Positions 22,592-33,641 of a stretch of 64,000 nt of DNA are shown piece by piece; the first letter of the stretch is position 1; every line of letters starts with the position of its first letter. Source of the DNA: Stenogyne calaminthoides (Eukaryota > Streptophyta > Magnoliopsida > Lamiales > Lamiaceae); the NCBI GenBank assembly GCA_037126765.1, contig JBBCBC010000019.1, forward strand, positions 29,100,222 to 29,164,221. The letters run 5' to 3'. The notes under the pieces are model-generated. The model was not told where the DNA came from, did no database searches, and saw nothing but the letters and a program-made list of their open reading frames with translations. The position numbers and the translations under genes are program-made.

Positions 22592-23540
22592 TTGATGGAA
22601 AATCTCTATGCAATTAACTGTGCACACCACTCACGAAATGTATCCTATAACACATCAACTGTTTTCGAGAAAAGAAAACGTTCATCAGACGTGAACGAGA
22701 CACTTCTTTGGCATCTAAGATTAGGTCATATAAATCCAAAGAGGATCCAAAGGTTGGTGAAAGATGGTTCACTGGAGCGTCTCCAAGTTGAATCGATTCC
22801 AACCTGCGAATCATGTTTGGAGGGTAATATGACCAAGATGGCATTTGGAGCCAAGAATGGAATGGGGCTAAAAGTGTTGTTAGAGATCGTTCACATAGAT
22901 GTATGTAGTCCAATGTCAACCAAAGCAAGAAAAAGGTTATGAGTAATTTTATTGATGATTACTCAAGAATGCAGTTACATTTCCCTTATGAAGCACACGA
23001 ATCAGACCTTTGAGAAATTCTAAGAATTTTAGGCTCAAACAGAGAATCATAAGGAAAAATGTATCAAGTTTCTACGATCTGATCGTGGAGGCGATTACCT
23101 CAGCAATGAGTTTTTGAACTACTTATCTGATGAAGGGATTGTATCACAGCTCACTGCACCCGGAACCCCTCAACAAAATGGGGTTTGCAGAGCGAAGCAA
23201 CATAATTCTTTTGGAAATAGTTAGATCAATGATGAGTTATACGGATCTTCCCGAGTCGGTTCGGGGTCATGCCTTGGAAAATAAAAATACTTACATTCTC
23301 GAACTTGGTGCTATCCAAATCGGTTCCCGAACCCCAAAGAATTGTGGACCTGACGCAAGTCTAAGTATGAGACACATGAGAACTTTGGGGTGTCCGGCCT
23401 ACGTGTTGGACAAGGAAACCGGTAAATTGGATCCTCGGTCAGAATTAAGGCTGTTTTGTAGGATACCCCGAGGGAACAAAAGGGTGAATGTTCTATATTT
23501 CCGAAGATCAAAAGGTGGATATCCGTACCCACTTTAGATT
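22592..23540 (+). pseudogene. C1 GAG-pre-integrase and integrase, broken
   Basis: 22592-22942 encodes LLWHLRLGHINPKRIQRLV and then CESCLEGNMTK, the HHCC zinc-binding N-terminal part, followed by VHIDVCSPMST with the first catalytic Asp. The frame then stops. Further on, SDRGGDYLSNEFLNYL, with the second Asp, and TAPGTPQQNGV lie around 23070-23190 in another frame. 23130-23537 carries the C-terminal part (RTLGCPAYVLDKETGKLDPR) after an incorrect N-terminus. At least two frameshifts are needed. Confidence 0.8.
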
Positions 23541-23799
23541 TTGGAAGAAAACTATAGAACCAAAGAAAACCCAGAAGTGAGATTACCTTAAATGAGCTTA
23601 GAGGGCAAACCTCGGTTAAATTGTCTTTAGATGATATACCAAACTATACGTTTTCTAACCGAACCCTTGTCATAGTGGGAGGGTTGTTTGACAATGACCC
23701 AGAGATTCATGGGAGTAGGAGAGTCCTCGGACTTGATTCCTAATCGCACCCATGGACATATGACGCAGGCACTCCAAGATAAGGATCTTGATTCTTGGC

Positions 23800-24720
23800 A
23801 AACAAAGAATGAAAAGCCGATATGGGTTCTATGTTTCATAATAGAGTGTGGGAGCTAGTCGAACCACTTAATGGGGTCAAACCCATTGGATGCAAGTGGG
23901 TATATAAGAGGAAAAGAGGACCGGACGGGAAGGTTGAAACCTTTAAAGCAAGACTAATGGCGAAAGGTTATACTCAGAAAGAAAGGGATCGATTATGAGG
24001 AAACTTTTTCGCCCGTAGCCATGCTTAAGTCCATCTGTATTCTCTCATCGATTGTTGCGCATTTCGACTTTGAAGTCTGGCAGATAGATGTCAAGACAGC
24101 TTTCCTTAACGGAAGTCTTGATAAAGAGATCTATATGCAACAACCCCATGTTTTCATTGAAACAGGCCAAGAACACCTAGTTTGTAAAGCTCAAGAGGTC
24201 CATTTACGGACCCAAACAGGCATCCAGAGCTTGGAACCAAAGTTTTGATCATGTAATAAAATCTTATGGGTTTGATCAAAACAAGTTTGAAAGTTGTATG
24301 TATAAAAAGCGTTTCGGAACTGCATTGGTATTCTTAGTACTATACGTAGATGACATTGTGATCATCGGGAACGATGTGAAGGTGTGGTCAGGCGTAAGGG
24401 CATGGCGTTTCAAAACAGTTTGATATGGAAGACTTAGGGAAAGCCGGACACATCCTTGGGATCAAGATTACTCGAGATCGCAAGAAAAGGATGATCGGGT
24501 TATCGCAAGTATTCATACGTTGACACTGGTTTTGAAACAATTCAGCATGCAAGATTCCAAGAAAGGATTCGTACCTTTCAGACTTGGAATCCATCTATCC
24601 AAGAAAATGTCCCCTAAGACGCAAAAGGAGATAGATGACATGAAAGGCATTCCTTGTGCTTCGGCTGTAGGAAACCTTATATATGCAATGTTGTGTACGA
24701 GACCGAATATATGCTTTGCC
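23800..24720 (+). pseudogene. C1 reverse transcriptase, broken but with YVDD
   Basis: In order: WELVEPLNGVKPIGCKWVYK near 23850, ARLMAKGYTQKE near 23960, a frameshift, then VWQIDVKTAFLNGSLDKEIY (24021 frame), and LVLYVDDIVIIG with the catalytic YVDD at 24343-24354. The C-terminal part (VGNLIYAMLCTRPNI) lies in the 24520-24999 frame. Unlike A1 and A2, the polymerase motif is complete, but the frame is interrupted several times. Confidence 0.82.
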
Positions 24721-25320
24721 GTAGGCATGGTAGCAAGATATCAGAGTAACCCAGGGAAAGCGAATTGGACGACAGTTAAAAACATTCTGAAGTATCTGAA
24801 AAGAACTCGGGATAGAATGTTGATTTATCAGTCAGATACTCCAATCCCCATCGGCTACATGGACTCGGATTTCCAATCAGATTTAGATTCCAGAAATTAT
24901 CCGCCTCAGTTAGTGTGTTTCCATTTGGGAAGTGTAGCCATCGAATGGACGAGTGTGAAGCAGAAATGCATCACTGACTCAACCATGGGACTCGGGTAAG
25001 TAGCTGCTTGTGAAGCAGTGAAAGAACCGATTGGGCTCTAGATCTTCTTAGTGGACTTGGATGGTGTTCTGAATCTGTCTAGCAATATCTGCTAGGAGCA
25101 GTTACAAATTCAAGAGAACCAAGAGTCCACGAGTCAAACAAACACATTAAAGGAAAGAGATCTTTTACGAGAAATCGTTAAGAGAGGAGATATAAATGTG
25201 GCAAAAGATGGCATCTGAGGACAGGCTAGCAGATCCATTCACAAAGCGTCTGCCTCTGAATACATTCGAGAGACATGTGAGTGGAATGGGTGTCAAGACC
25301 GTTGCCAATCTGCTTTGAGT
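24721..25320 (+). pseudogene. C1 RNase H, broken
   Basis: The frame 24520-24999 continues into RNase H: PIGYMDSDFQSDLDSRNYPP and IEWTSVKQKCITDSTM. It then stops, and the remainder (VAACEAVKE, ADPFTKRLP-like and FERHVSGMGV-like words) is in other frames up to the polypurine tract. This matches the copia domain order. Confidence 0.75.
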
Positions 25321-25428
25321 ATAAGTGGGAGAAATTATTAGGTTCGTGTAGGTGACATTAGATGTCACGGACTACTCGAGACGTGTTGTAGTATACTTAA
25401 AAGCAGACTTTGAGTATAAGTGGGAGAT
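25321..25428 (+). other. C1 3' untranslated end with polypurine tract
   Basis: GAGTATAAGTGGGAGA occurs twice (25315-25333 and 25411-25427). The second copy, followed by TTGTTGGGATT, is the functional-position polypurine tract next to the LTR. The first copy suggests a local duplication of about 95 bp. Confidence 0.7.
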
Positions 25429-27266
25429 TGTTGGGATTATACTGAAAAGTATGCTTTTACTTTGTATAATCGAAACTGAATTTTCAGACTTATTTACTGA
25501 AATAAATTGTTTATCACTGATGCTTTAAATATGATTGAATGTCATATATATTTACTGCATAACTATTCAATAATTCGTACGTGTTACACTGTAGTTAATT
25601 TAGTGATACCCGATCACAGAAGATTAAATTAACAGTCCCTTGTAACTATAAGTACGCCATTCACGACCTAGATGGAAATGAACAACCATCGCGAAAGGTT
25701 GAGGTGTAAGGCTCAGATTGGTTTGTCTTGACCAAGAGATTACACTAGTGCATGACTGATGCGCTGAATAGGACCTACAGGAGGATAAATTCTTCAGAAC
25801 TGAACAAGGAAGAATTAGACCTCAGTTGTTCGTTGTTTCTTAACCTTCGTCCCTTAAATAGGATCACGTGGGATTGGTAACTATTGCTTTGACTTATCAT
25901 GGGTAGCGAATCAGAGAGAGGTTCAATACTTTTTATCTTGGGCAATATTATTGGTCACATGTGATTGCTAAGATTTAATATGGAGAATCGTGTGCAAGTA
26001 CGCTTGTTCGATTTGTCCCCTTGGGAGGTTCATAAGCTTTATCATACCAAATCTTGCAAGTGGAATTAGTTTCCGGTAAGGATAATAATGTTGAACTGTT
26101 CCTTGACCAAGGACAAAAGATATTAATTAACGAAAAGCTATTTCAGTGGCTTGAATTAATTAATGGGCTAGATAATCTTAAACACGAGAAATAATAACTG
26201 GGAGCTATATTGACTGTAATATGGGTTAAGATGGATAGTGCAATATTAATTATGTAGTGGGATTAATTAATATTTGTGGGCTTGAATAATATTGTGGCTC
26301 AATATTGATAATTCAAGATCCATTGGAAGGTCCAATCTTAATTCTCCTAAAGGCCTCCTGAGTAGCCCAACATATAGTCCAATAACTTAAAAAGGTGTTT
26401 AAAATAAAATAAATATTGTTGCTTATTTTTCCTAATTATTTTCAAAATTTATGGATAAAATGGGAGAAAGATTTTCTTTGAATTTTGTTATGGAATGTAG
26501 ATATGTATTCTTGGAATACAAGATTATCTCATTAAATTCAAGAAATCTCCCACTTGGTTATTTATAAAGATAATTTTGAAATTTTGAAAGATAAAGGGCA
26601 AGAAAGATTTTCTTCATTTTCTTGAAAAGATATTATGGAAGATATGTATTTCTTGAAATACAAGAATATCTCATAAATTCAAGAAGATCCAAATCTTGGA
26701 ATCTTGCCTATTATTTTCGAAAATATCCCATAACAAAGAGTAGGTGAGATTTTGTGGAATATTATAATTATGGGAAAAAGAATATAGGAGATATATTCAA
26801 GATTTCTTGGAGATCAAGAAAAGATTTTCCCACATTGTTTTATCCCAAAATTTTCGACCACTTGTGCTCTATAAATAAGGGATGACTCTTTCATTCCCAA
26901 GTACAATTCCATGTGCTGGAAAAATTAGTAAATCCACAAAGGTGGTGCAACATAATTTATTTTTCTTTTGTTAATTGTTCACAAGTGTCCTACCACCGGA
27001 TAGTCGAACAAGGATTAAGGGAATACTTGGGAAGTTCTTTTGTTAGTCTAATCACCGGATCAACGCCATCCCAAGAGGTGCGTTCACGTAAACTCGTGAG
27101 AATTTCGCATCTCGTAGGATTTACGTGAATTAATTATATGCATGATATGTTGTTGGATTATTATTTGAATTAATATAGGATTAATTCATGCTAGTAATAA
27201 TTATAAGAATTAAATTTGTATTTAAATATTCACCCCGAATAGATCTGTGCAACTTATTCCCCAACA
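25429..27266 (+). repeat. Shared LTR between C1 and C2 (1838 bp)
   Basis: It begins TGTTGGGATTATACTG and ends CTTATTCCCCAACA. It serves as the 3' LTR of C1 and the 5' LTR of C2. CTCTATAAATAAGGG at about 26870 is the likely TATA box. Confidence 0.9.
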
Positions 27267-27590
27267 AGTATCGAGCCCACGGTTTTGACTCTCAATTTTT
27301 TAAATTGTAATTTAATTCAATGACATTAAATTTGAAATTGATAGTAGAATTGCTAGATCTTTTTTGCGGTATCCAATTGTCATGGAATTTAATGTGTTTA
27401 TTTATGCATGCATATAAATTGTGGTTTTTAATTCGATTCGTTCGGATTCGTTTTACCTCGTGAGAAAATCCACGAGTAGATTAGGATTTGTTTGATTTGA
27501 TCAATGTAATAAACTAGTCTAGATCTAGGTTTATTTATTTTTTGTAAATAAATTGTAACCGGATCGAAAATGAAGACGGAGAATTAAAGG
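27267..27590 (+). other. C2 primer site and first part of leader
   Basis: AAGTATCGAGCCCACGG follows the LTR: a primer site that lost the TGG and the CAG. The rest matches the C1 leader 19991-20300 up to the words GAATTAAAGGA, after which the sequences diverge completely. Confidence 0.75.
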
Positions 27591-30045
27591 ATAAAAAATC
27601 GGGTCCAGTCCTATGGTTCTCTTAACGCCATCTGCATGATTAAAAGGTCATACTATGGAATCCTTCGCTGGCAAAACAGATGATTACAATATGGGTGACC
27701 AGTCTGCGAATCGTTTTGAAATGTTAACTGCTTATTTAATCCGGATCGTGGACGCAGTGGTTATTTGAGAATAAGTGAAACCATAAAGGTGTAAAAAGTG
27801 TTTGCTCTGAAGTCTCATTTAAAACAAGGGTTCACCAAGATATATTATTTTATTTAAGATAAGTGCTTTTAAATCCAAAAGTTTTTGCGGTAAAAACATC
27901 CTCCAATTTAGATTCATCTGGAAGCGTCTGATCTTTTTCCATTTCGTTTATCTTGAAATTTTGTCTTATTGTTACCTCGGTAGAAATATAAGATTCGTAA
28001 ACCTTGGATTTTTTACGCCCATTGACATATGCATTAGATTCCATTTATTATTTAAAATTTTCTCTACGTTTCACGCGATTTTCTTAGTGAATTCAAAATA
28101 CTTCTCAAGAAAATTTGAATGAATATTTTCTCCCAAGAATTGGCGAATCTCTTTTTAAGAATCTTTGTTTTTCAAAAATTGTTTTTAATTTATACCGATT
28201 TAGAGAGATCACCGAGCTTGAACTCCAATAAATGATATATCATTGTCAAAATTTAATGCGGAACTTCAACCGAACAAGTAGATGGCACGAAATCGACGAC
28301 TAAGGAAAGATCATAAGTTTCAACAACCGATGCAACCGGAGAAGATCTTTGAGGACAAAATTGTATACAGTTCGATTTGGAACAACTAAAGGAATCAATC
28401 CGTGGAAGTGGAACTAATATTTGATCGAAAATTCAATTCTTACGCATCTTTTCTTTGTTCTTTACTTATTTACCGGAGGCAGGCTCGTATTCGGATTATT
28501 TGCCTTACTGCATCTAATTATCCTTGTGACGGTGCTCGCAAATCATTTAACGGGACGCAAGTACATGTATTAACTGAAATTTTGAGAGGAGCTCTTTAAA
28601 TCCAAAAACATTTGGACGGATTCGTCGGTAATGCTCAAAAAGAAAACTGAAATTGTTGTTTGATAATGCATCCGAAACGATCGTGGGAATCTTGTCTTAT
28701 TGTTACCTCTCCATATAAGATTCATCAAACCTGACGCCGTGATAATTTTTGGGGCTCGAGAAATCGATTACTTTCACGAAAAACTTCAAATTTTCACGCT
28801 CAAAAACTAACCTGAGTTCAAATTTGGAATCAATAATCGAGCTTAATGATGAATCTTTACGAAAAACTTTTGTTTTTCAAAAGTTGTTTTTCTACCCTAT
28901 ATTGATCGAATTTCCGCGGCAAATGATATTGATATTGAATGCACAAATTTAACGAAGTCTATTCAAGATGGCCACTAGCTGACTAGGAAAGATTAACTAT
29001 GGGCCGCAACGACGATGACAAGGTTCGCTCAATTTGGGAAAACCACTGAAGAAAGGAAGAAACAAAAAGCTCAAGAATACTGGACGAAATGTTGCTCCTT
29101 TCACCGCAATCCAAAGGAAAAAGAAGGTGAAGGCCGGAGAAGAGTGTGGAAAGAAACCGGTGAGATTTAACTGATGACTCTACCAACTGGAGAAGAAATC
29201 GAGAAGAAGATACATCGCGAGCAGTCATTTAGCAACAAAACCGTGACACTACGTGAGAACGAGGATCTAAGAAATCGCCGAGTTTGAAGGAGGCGCTCGC
29301 CATCGGAAAGCCTGATTCGGTAAAGAAAGCCTGTTGTCATTTCCTTCCACAGAACTCATAGAATTCATTTTAGCCTGATGCTCACATCACCAAATGTAAA
29401 GATGGGCAACAAGAACGGCATGTCTCTCTATTTGGATTCACTCAAAGCCATCTTGAACCAAGAACCCGGAAAAAAATTTGGAGTCAATGGCCAGAGAACG
29501 CTGCCCGAGAGTCGAACCGTCAACAAGGTTGGGTAGCCGATATCAAGGACAAAGCGCCAAGCTTCCCGTCGAATCAGCCGACCGAATGCAGGCGCTCTAA
29601 TTCTCATCAACTCGATATCCGCCAAAGACCATGACAAGGAGCCCACTCCAAAAATGGTGAAAGGAAAGAGCGAAGATTGATGAGGCACAATTCCGGCTTG
29701 GCCACGTGAACGAACCGTCAAGGCCTCGGAGAAGAGGCTAAAGGAAGCAAAGAAGATACCATGACTTAAAAAGACGAAGTCGAAGAAGATCTTATTTTAC
29801 TTGTTGAACAGCCGGATGGGTGAACTCGGTGCGGATGAGTTAAAGGTTATCAAACCGATATGAAATTCTCAACCTGGGATCACCGGTGAGATTAAAGGTC
29901 GATAAAGATGTCTCTCCGATCACCGGAAGTTGGAAGGAACCCCGAACTGGCTGATACAACTGCTCGAAGCAGAACCTTTGAAATGGAACTAATCGCGGGC
30001 TGGCGATGAAACTGGGCGGTGCTGGACATCGACCAACAAAGACGA
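27591..30045 (+). other. Foreign 2.45-kb segment in the C2 leader, homologous to A2 post-pol
   Basis: This replaces the GC-rich block of C1. In the same order and orientation it contains words of A2 48620-51560: AACAAGGGTTCACCAAGATA (27827), CTTTTAAATCCAAAAGTTTT (27867), TCGCAAATCATTTAA (28529), AGATGGCCACT (28967) and TTTGGAGTCAATG (29477). The promoter-like part appears twice (27840-28100 and 28570-28910). The equivalent of the A2 ATG at 49906 is at 28969, but stops follow immediately. It looks like a captured, decayed copy of the A2 module. Confidence 0.7.
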
Positions 30046-30784
30046 TCGAGTGGGAGAAATTCAAGACGGTGTTTCTTCAAGATCAAGCCAAGAATAATCA
30101 AACCATGACAATTGGATAATTTGTGCCCAATATGTTTATTTTTCTGCTTTGCTTGATTTATTATTGTGCTATCTTATGCTTTATTTAATTTGTTTAAATG
30201 TGTTTGCATGAGAGTTGCCCAATGAAAAATCTCACCTTCAAAAATTACTAAGTAAGTTTAAATAATTAATTGACAATTTTATTCTGGATAATAAAATTGA
30301 ATTAATTTTGACCTCCATGATTTATTTATTTGTGAATTCTTTTGGAGAAATTCCCCCCACGGGACGGTCAAACGATAGCTTTCACACGAATGAATTCCAA
30401 ATGGATGATTGTGGGTTATTATTAGTGGCGACGATGACCCTCCCCACGAGGCTCGTTCAATACGAAATAATAATCTTGTATTTAATCATGGTTATTACTT
30501 AGGTATAAAATTGATATGCATATACTTCCCCGAAGTCCCTGTCAATTTTATATTGGTCAAGTGGGAGCCAACTATTAATCTGGATATTAAAGGTTTGTAA
30601 CTGTTCTTGTTTGTAACCTACTTGAATGTGTTTAAATAATGACCCACCCCACATGGCTAATTTAAACTGTTTTGAGATGTTGGCTGATGCATGTTCATAT
30701 TTTTTGAGATTTTAATATGGTGCATGTGATCAAACCTTGTGATATATTTGTGCTTATGCATATTATTGTTTATTTCAATTCATC
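30046..30784 (+). other. C2 leader, distal part
   Basis: Matches C1 20750-21484 closely, from CGAGTGGGAGAAATTC to the gag ATG. Plus-strand frames at 30308 and 30409 recur in C1 at 21004 and 21105 but have no recognisable product. Confidence 0.8.
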
Positions 30785-32062
30785 ATGTCGCAACCTTCTA
30801 ATCCACTGTCCAATATACTTAAAGACAATTTGCTTACTGGTGAAAACTATTTTGAGTGGAAATACAAACTAAAACCTGTCCTAACCGCATCACCTTCCAA
30901 ATGGGTACTTGATACACCAAAACCCGAAAAACCAACTAAGGACGCTGGAATATGGGATGAGATCATTTATGGTGAATGGGAGTTGGCAAATGAATTGATG
31001 AAGGATACAATTCTGGCACACCTGTCAGATGCGTTGAGACACCTTCATCAAGAATATGAGTCAGCTGCAGACATCTTACATAATCTCGAAGCGATGTTCG
31101 CACATCAGTCCCATATGGCAGTCCAAAGTGTGAAGCAAGAAATTGCTGAATTAAAAATGGAAAAAGGGACGACTGTAGCGCAGCACGTCCTTAGGGTTAT
31201 GGTACTATTTGAGGAACTTGAGATCCTCGGCGAAAAATGTGATTTCAAGACTAAGATTGATTTCATTCTCCAATCCTTACCAAAGAGCTATAATCACCAC
31301 TATCTTGAGTATCTAATTGAAGATCTAGATTTTACAGTGGATGATCTTGTAAATGCTCTGACTTTGGTTGAAAGGGAAAGGGAGCGCGAAGAAAAGAACT
31401 TGGGAAAACAGAAATCTTCTTTTCATCCTAGGTCATGTGGTGATAAGGATGATGAAAAGAGAAGAAAGTTGAACCAAGCAGACTCAACATCAAATAAGAG
31501 CATGGAATCAAGCATGAGGAAAGTTTTAGAAAACGGGAGAATAGGACACTCGAGGTCAGCCTGTTCCAATCCCAAAGGGGATGGAAAGAAAGGTAATTCT
31601 CACGCACTAGTTGTTGAAACTTGTTTAGCGGCGTATGCCTCCCATTTATGGGTGGTGGATACGAGATCCACTGATCATGTTTGTTTCACATTACAGGGAT
31701 TCAAGCGGACCCGGCAACTTAGTGGGAGTGAGATCCTCATCACACTGGGAGATGCTACGAGAGTGACAGCTGAAGCAGTGGGAGAAGTGCACCTGTCTTT
31801 TGAAGACAGAGTTTTAATTTTAAGAGATGTTCTTTACGTTCCGAGTTTTATAAAGAATTTAATTTCAGTTTCTAAACTTTTTCTTGATGGATATTCGGTT
31901 ACTTTTAATAAAGTTGTTACCATTTCTCTTTTTGATAAATTTATTTTTCATGGAACCTTGTTTAAAAATAAAATAAATCTTGTTGCATATTTTTCCTCAA
32001 AATTTCGAAAATTATGGATTAAAAGGGGAGAAAGATTTTCTTTGAATTTTGTTATGGAATGA
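30785..32062 (+). CDS. C2 gag-protease polyprotein, open but fused to LTR sequence
   Basis: A 425-residue frame from ATG 30785 to a stop in the LTR. Residues about 1-200 are copia gag (NLLTGENYFEWKYKLKPVLT near the start; KIDFILQSLPKSYNHHYLEY in the middle). Residues about 200-265 are charged, with a damaged zinc knuckle: the GRIGHSRSAC part remains but the first two Cys are missing. Residues about 290-390 are protease, WVVDTRSTDHV, with Arg at the catalytic Gly position, then RDVLYVPSFIKNLISVSKL. From about residue 393 the frame is LTR translation. Integrase, RT and RNase H are deleted. It is the only long open frame in family C here; protease is probably dead, while gag could still assemble if expressed. 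Confidence 0.8.
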   Translation: MSQPSNPLSNILKDNLLTGENYFEWKYKLKPVLTASPSKWVLDTPKPEKPTKDAGIWDEIIYGEWELANELMKDTILAHLSDALRHLHQEYESAADILHNLEAMFAHQSHMAVQSVKQEIAELKMEKGTTVAQHVLRVMVLFEELEILGEKCDFKTKIDFILQSLPKSYNHHYLEYLIEDLDFTVDDLVNALTLVEREREREEKNLGKQKSSFHPRSCGDKDDEKRRKLNQADSTSNKSMESSMRKVLENGRIGHSRSACSNPKGDGKKGNSHALVVETCLAAYASHLWVVDTRSTDHVCFTLQGFKRTRQLSGSEILITLGDATRVTAEAVGEVHLSFEDRVLILRDVLYVPSFIKNLISVSKLFLDGYSVTFNKVVTISLFDKFIFHGTLFKNKINLVAYFSSKFRKLWIKRGERFSLNFVME

Positions 32063-32832
32063 AGATGTGTATTCTTGGAATACAAGATTATCTCATTAAA
32101 TTCAAGAAATCTCCCACTTGGTTATCCATATAGTATATTCGAAAATCTTGAAATATAAAGGGCAAGAAAGATTTTCTTGATTTTCTTGAAAAGATATTAT
32201 GAAAGATATGTATTTCTTGAAATACAAGAATATCTCATAAATTCAAGAAGATCCAAATCTTGGAATCTTGATCCCTATTATTTTCGAAAATTCCATAACA
32301 AAGAGGAGTTGGGATTTTTTTGGAATATTTTAATTATGGAGAAAAGAATATATGAGATATATTCAAGATTTCTTGGAGATCAAGAAAAAGATTTTTCCAT
32401 ATTATTCTATCCCAAATTTTCGACCATCACCCTCTATAAATAGGGGATGAGTGTTTCATTCCCAAGTACAATTCCATGTGCTGGAAAAATTAGTAAATCC
32501 ACAAAGGTGGTGCAACAAAGTTTATTTTCCTTTTGTTAATTGTTCGCGAGCATCCTACCACCGGATTGTCGAGCAAGGATTAAGGGAATACTTGGGAAGG
32601 TTTTTCGGTGTGTTTAATCAACGAGGCCATTACCATTCCAAGAGGTACGTTCACGTAAACTCGTAGAAATTCCGCATGCGTAGGATTTACGTGAAGTGTT
32701 TATATGCATGATTTGTTGTTGAATTATTATTTGAATTAATATAGGATTAATTCATGCTAGTAATAATTATGAGAATTAAATTTGTATTTAAATATTTGTC
32801 CCGAATAGATCCGTGCAACTTATTCCCCAACA
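31964..32832 (+). repeat. Partial C LTR closing C2
   Basis: The 3' half of a C LTR, equivalent to about 26398-27266, ending CTTATTCCCCAACA. The junction with protease lies in a shared AAAATAAAATAAAT word, so it may have formed by microhomology. A TATA box CTCTATAAATAGGGG lies at about 32430-32445. The small frames at 32177 and 32451 recur in the inverted copy and are LTR translation. Confidence 0.85.
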
Positions 32833-32842
32833 CTGATACCAC
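32833..32842 (-). other. B primer-binding site remnant
   Basis: On the minus strand the LTR end CCAACA is followed by GTGGTATCAG; then C sequence begins. This shows that the C composite replaced B from three bases inside the primer site. Confidence 0.75.
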
Positions 32843-33641
32843 TGTTGGAATATAGAGGCACGTAAACACGTAATACATGCGCAACGGAAATTAAAGTTCA
32901 CCAACAATGAACAGTTAATTGCATAATTAAATACGAGTAAACGTAAACAGAATTCCTATAGCAATTCGTACACGGATTCCTCAACTATGGTATCCACGTA
33001 ACAGTCGCTTACAAACTCGCACAGATCTGCCTGCATTGAATCCCCTAGATGAATTTGCTAGGAAAATTCTAACTTAGAGATTTTATGGAGAAATATGAAT
33101 TCACGTAATATGAATATCCCAAAAGCTCATATATATAGGAGAGGATTAACTTAAGTCTCAAGCTAATCTAATTAGGAAATAAAATCCCTAATCTTTATTT
33201 AAATAAATCTCTTAGATTTATTTCCCACATATAAATCTCTACGGATTTAAATTTCATATATACAAATCTTTACGATTTGTTTCCATATATATTAAATCCT
33301 ACAATAATATTCCAAATATTATTATTGGGAATTCTTATTTAATTAAATCCAATTTAATTAAATATTAATAATAATTAATTTCAAATTAATCTATTATTAA
33401 TTTTTTCTCCATATATTAAATATTAAATCTAATTTAACATTTAATCAACCAACTATAATTAGTAAACAACTGTTACTTGTTGTGTGACCCATAGGCCCTC
33501 ATATATCGAGCTATTAGTCAAACTAACGGTCTTAATTGAACCCTAGACAATAAATCAGACATTCTCAATATATGAGGTACATTGCGAGGAAATGTGCAAC
33601 TACCTGTAACTGAAACATGGGCTATTGCGATTTTCACATAA

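Larger units (their letters stand above)
17377..32832 (+). mobile_element. Composite of copia family C elements (C1 and C2)
   Basis: The order is inverted partial LTR (17377-18126), LTR (18125-19974), C1 interior, LTR (25429-27266), C2 interior, partial LTR (31964-32832). C1 and C2 are in the same orientation and share the middle LTR, the tandem arrangement produced by unequal recombination between LTRs. C1 keeps gag to RNase H in decayed form. C2 keeps leader, gag and part of protease, then jumps into LTR. The composite sits inside element B and contacts the B primer site at its right end. Confidence 0.8.
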
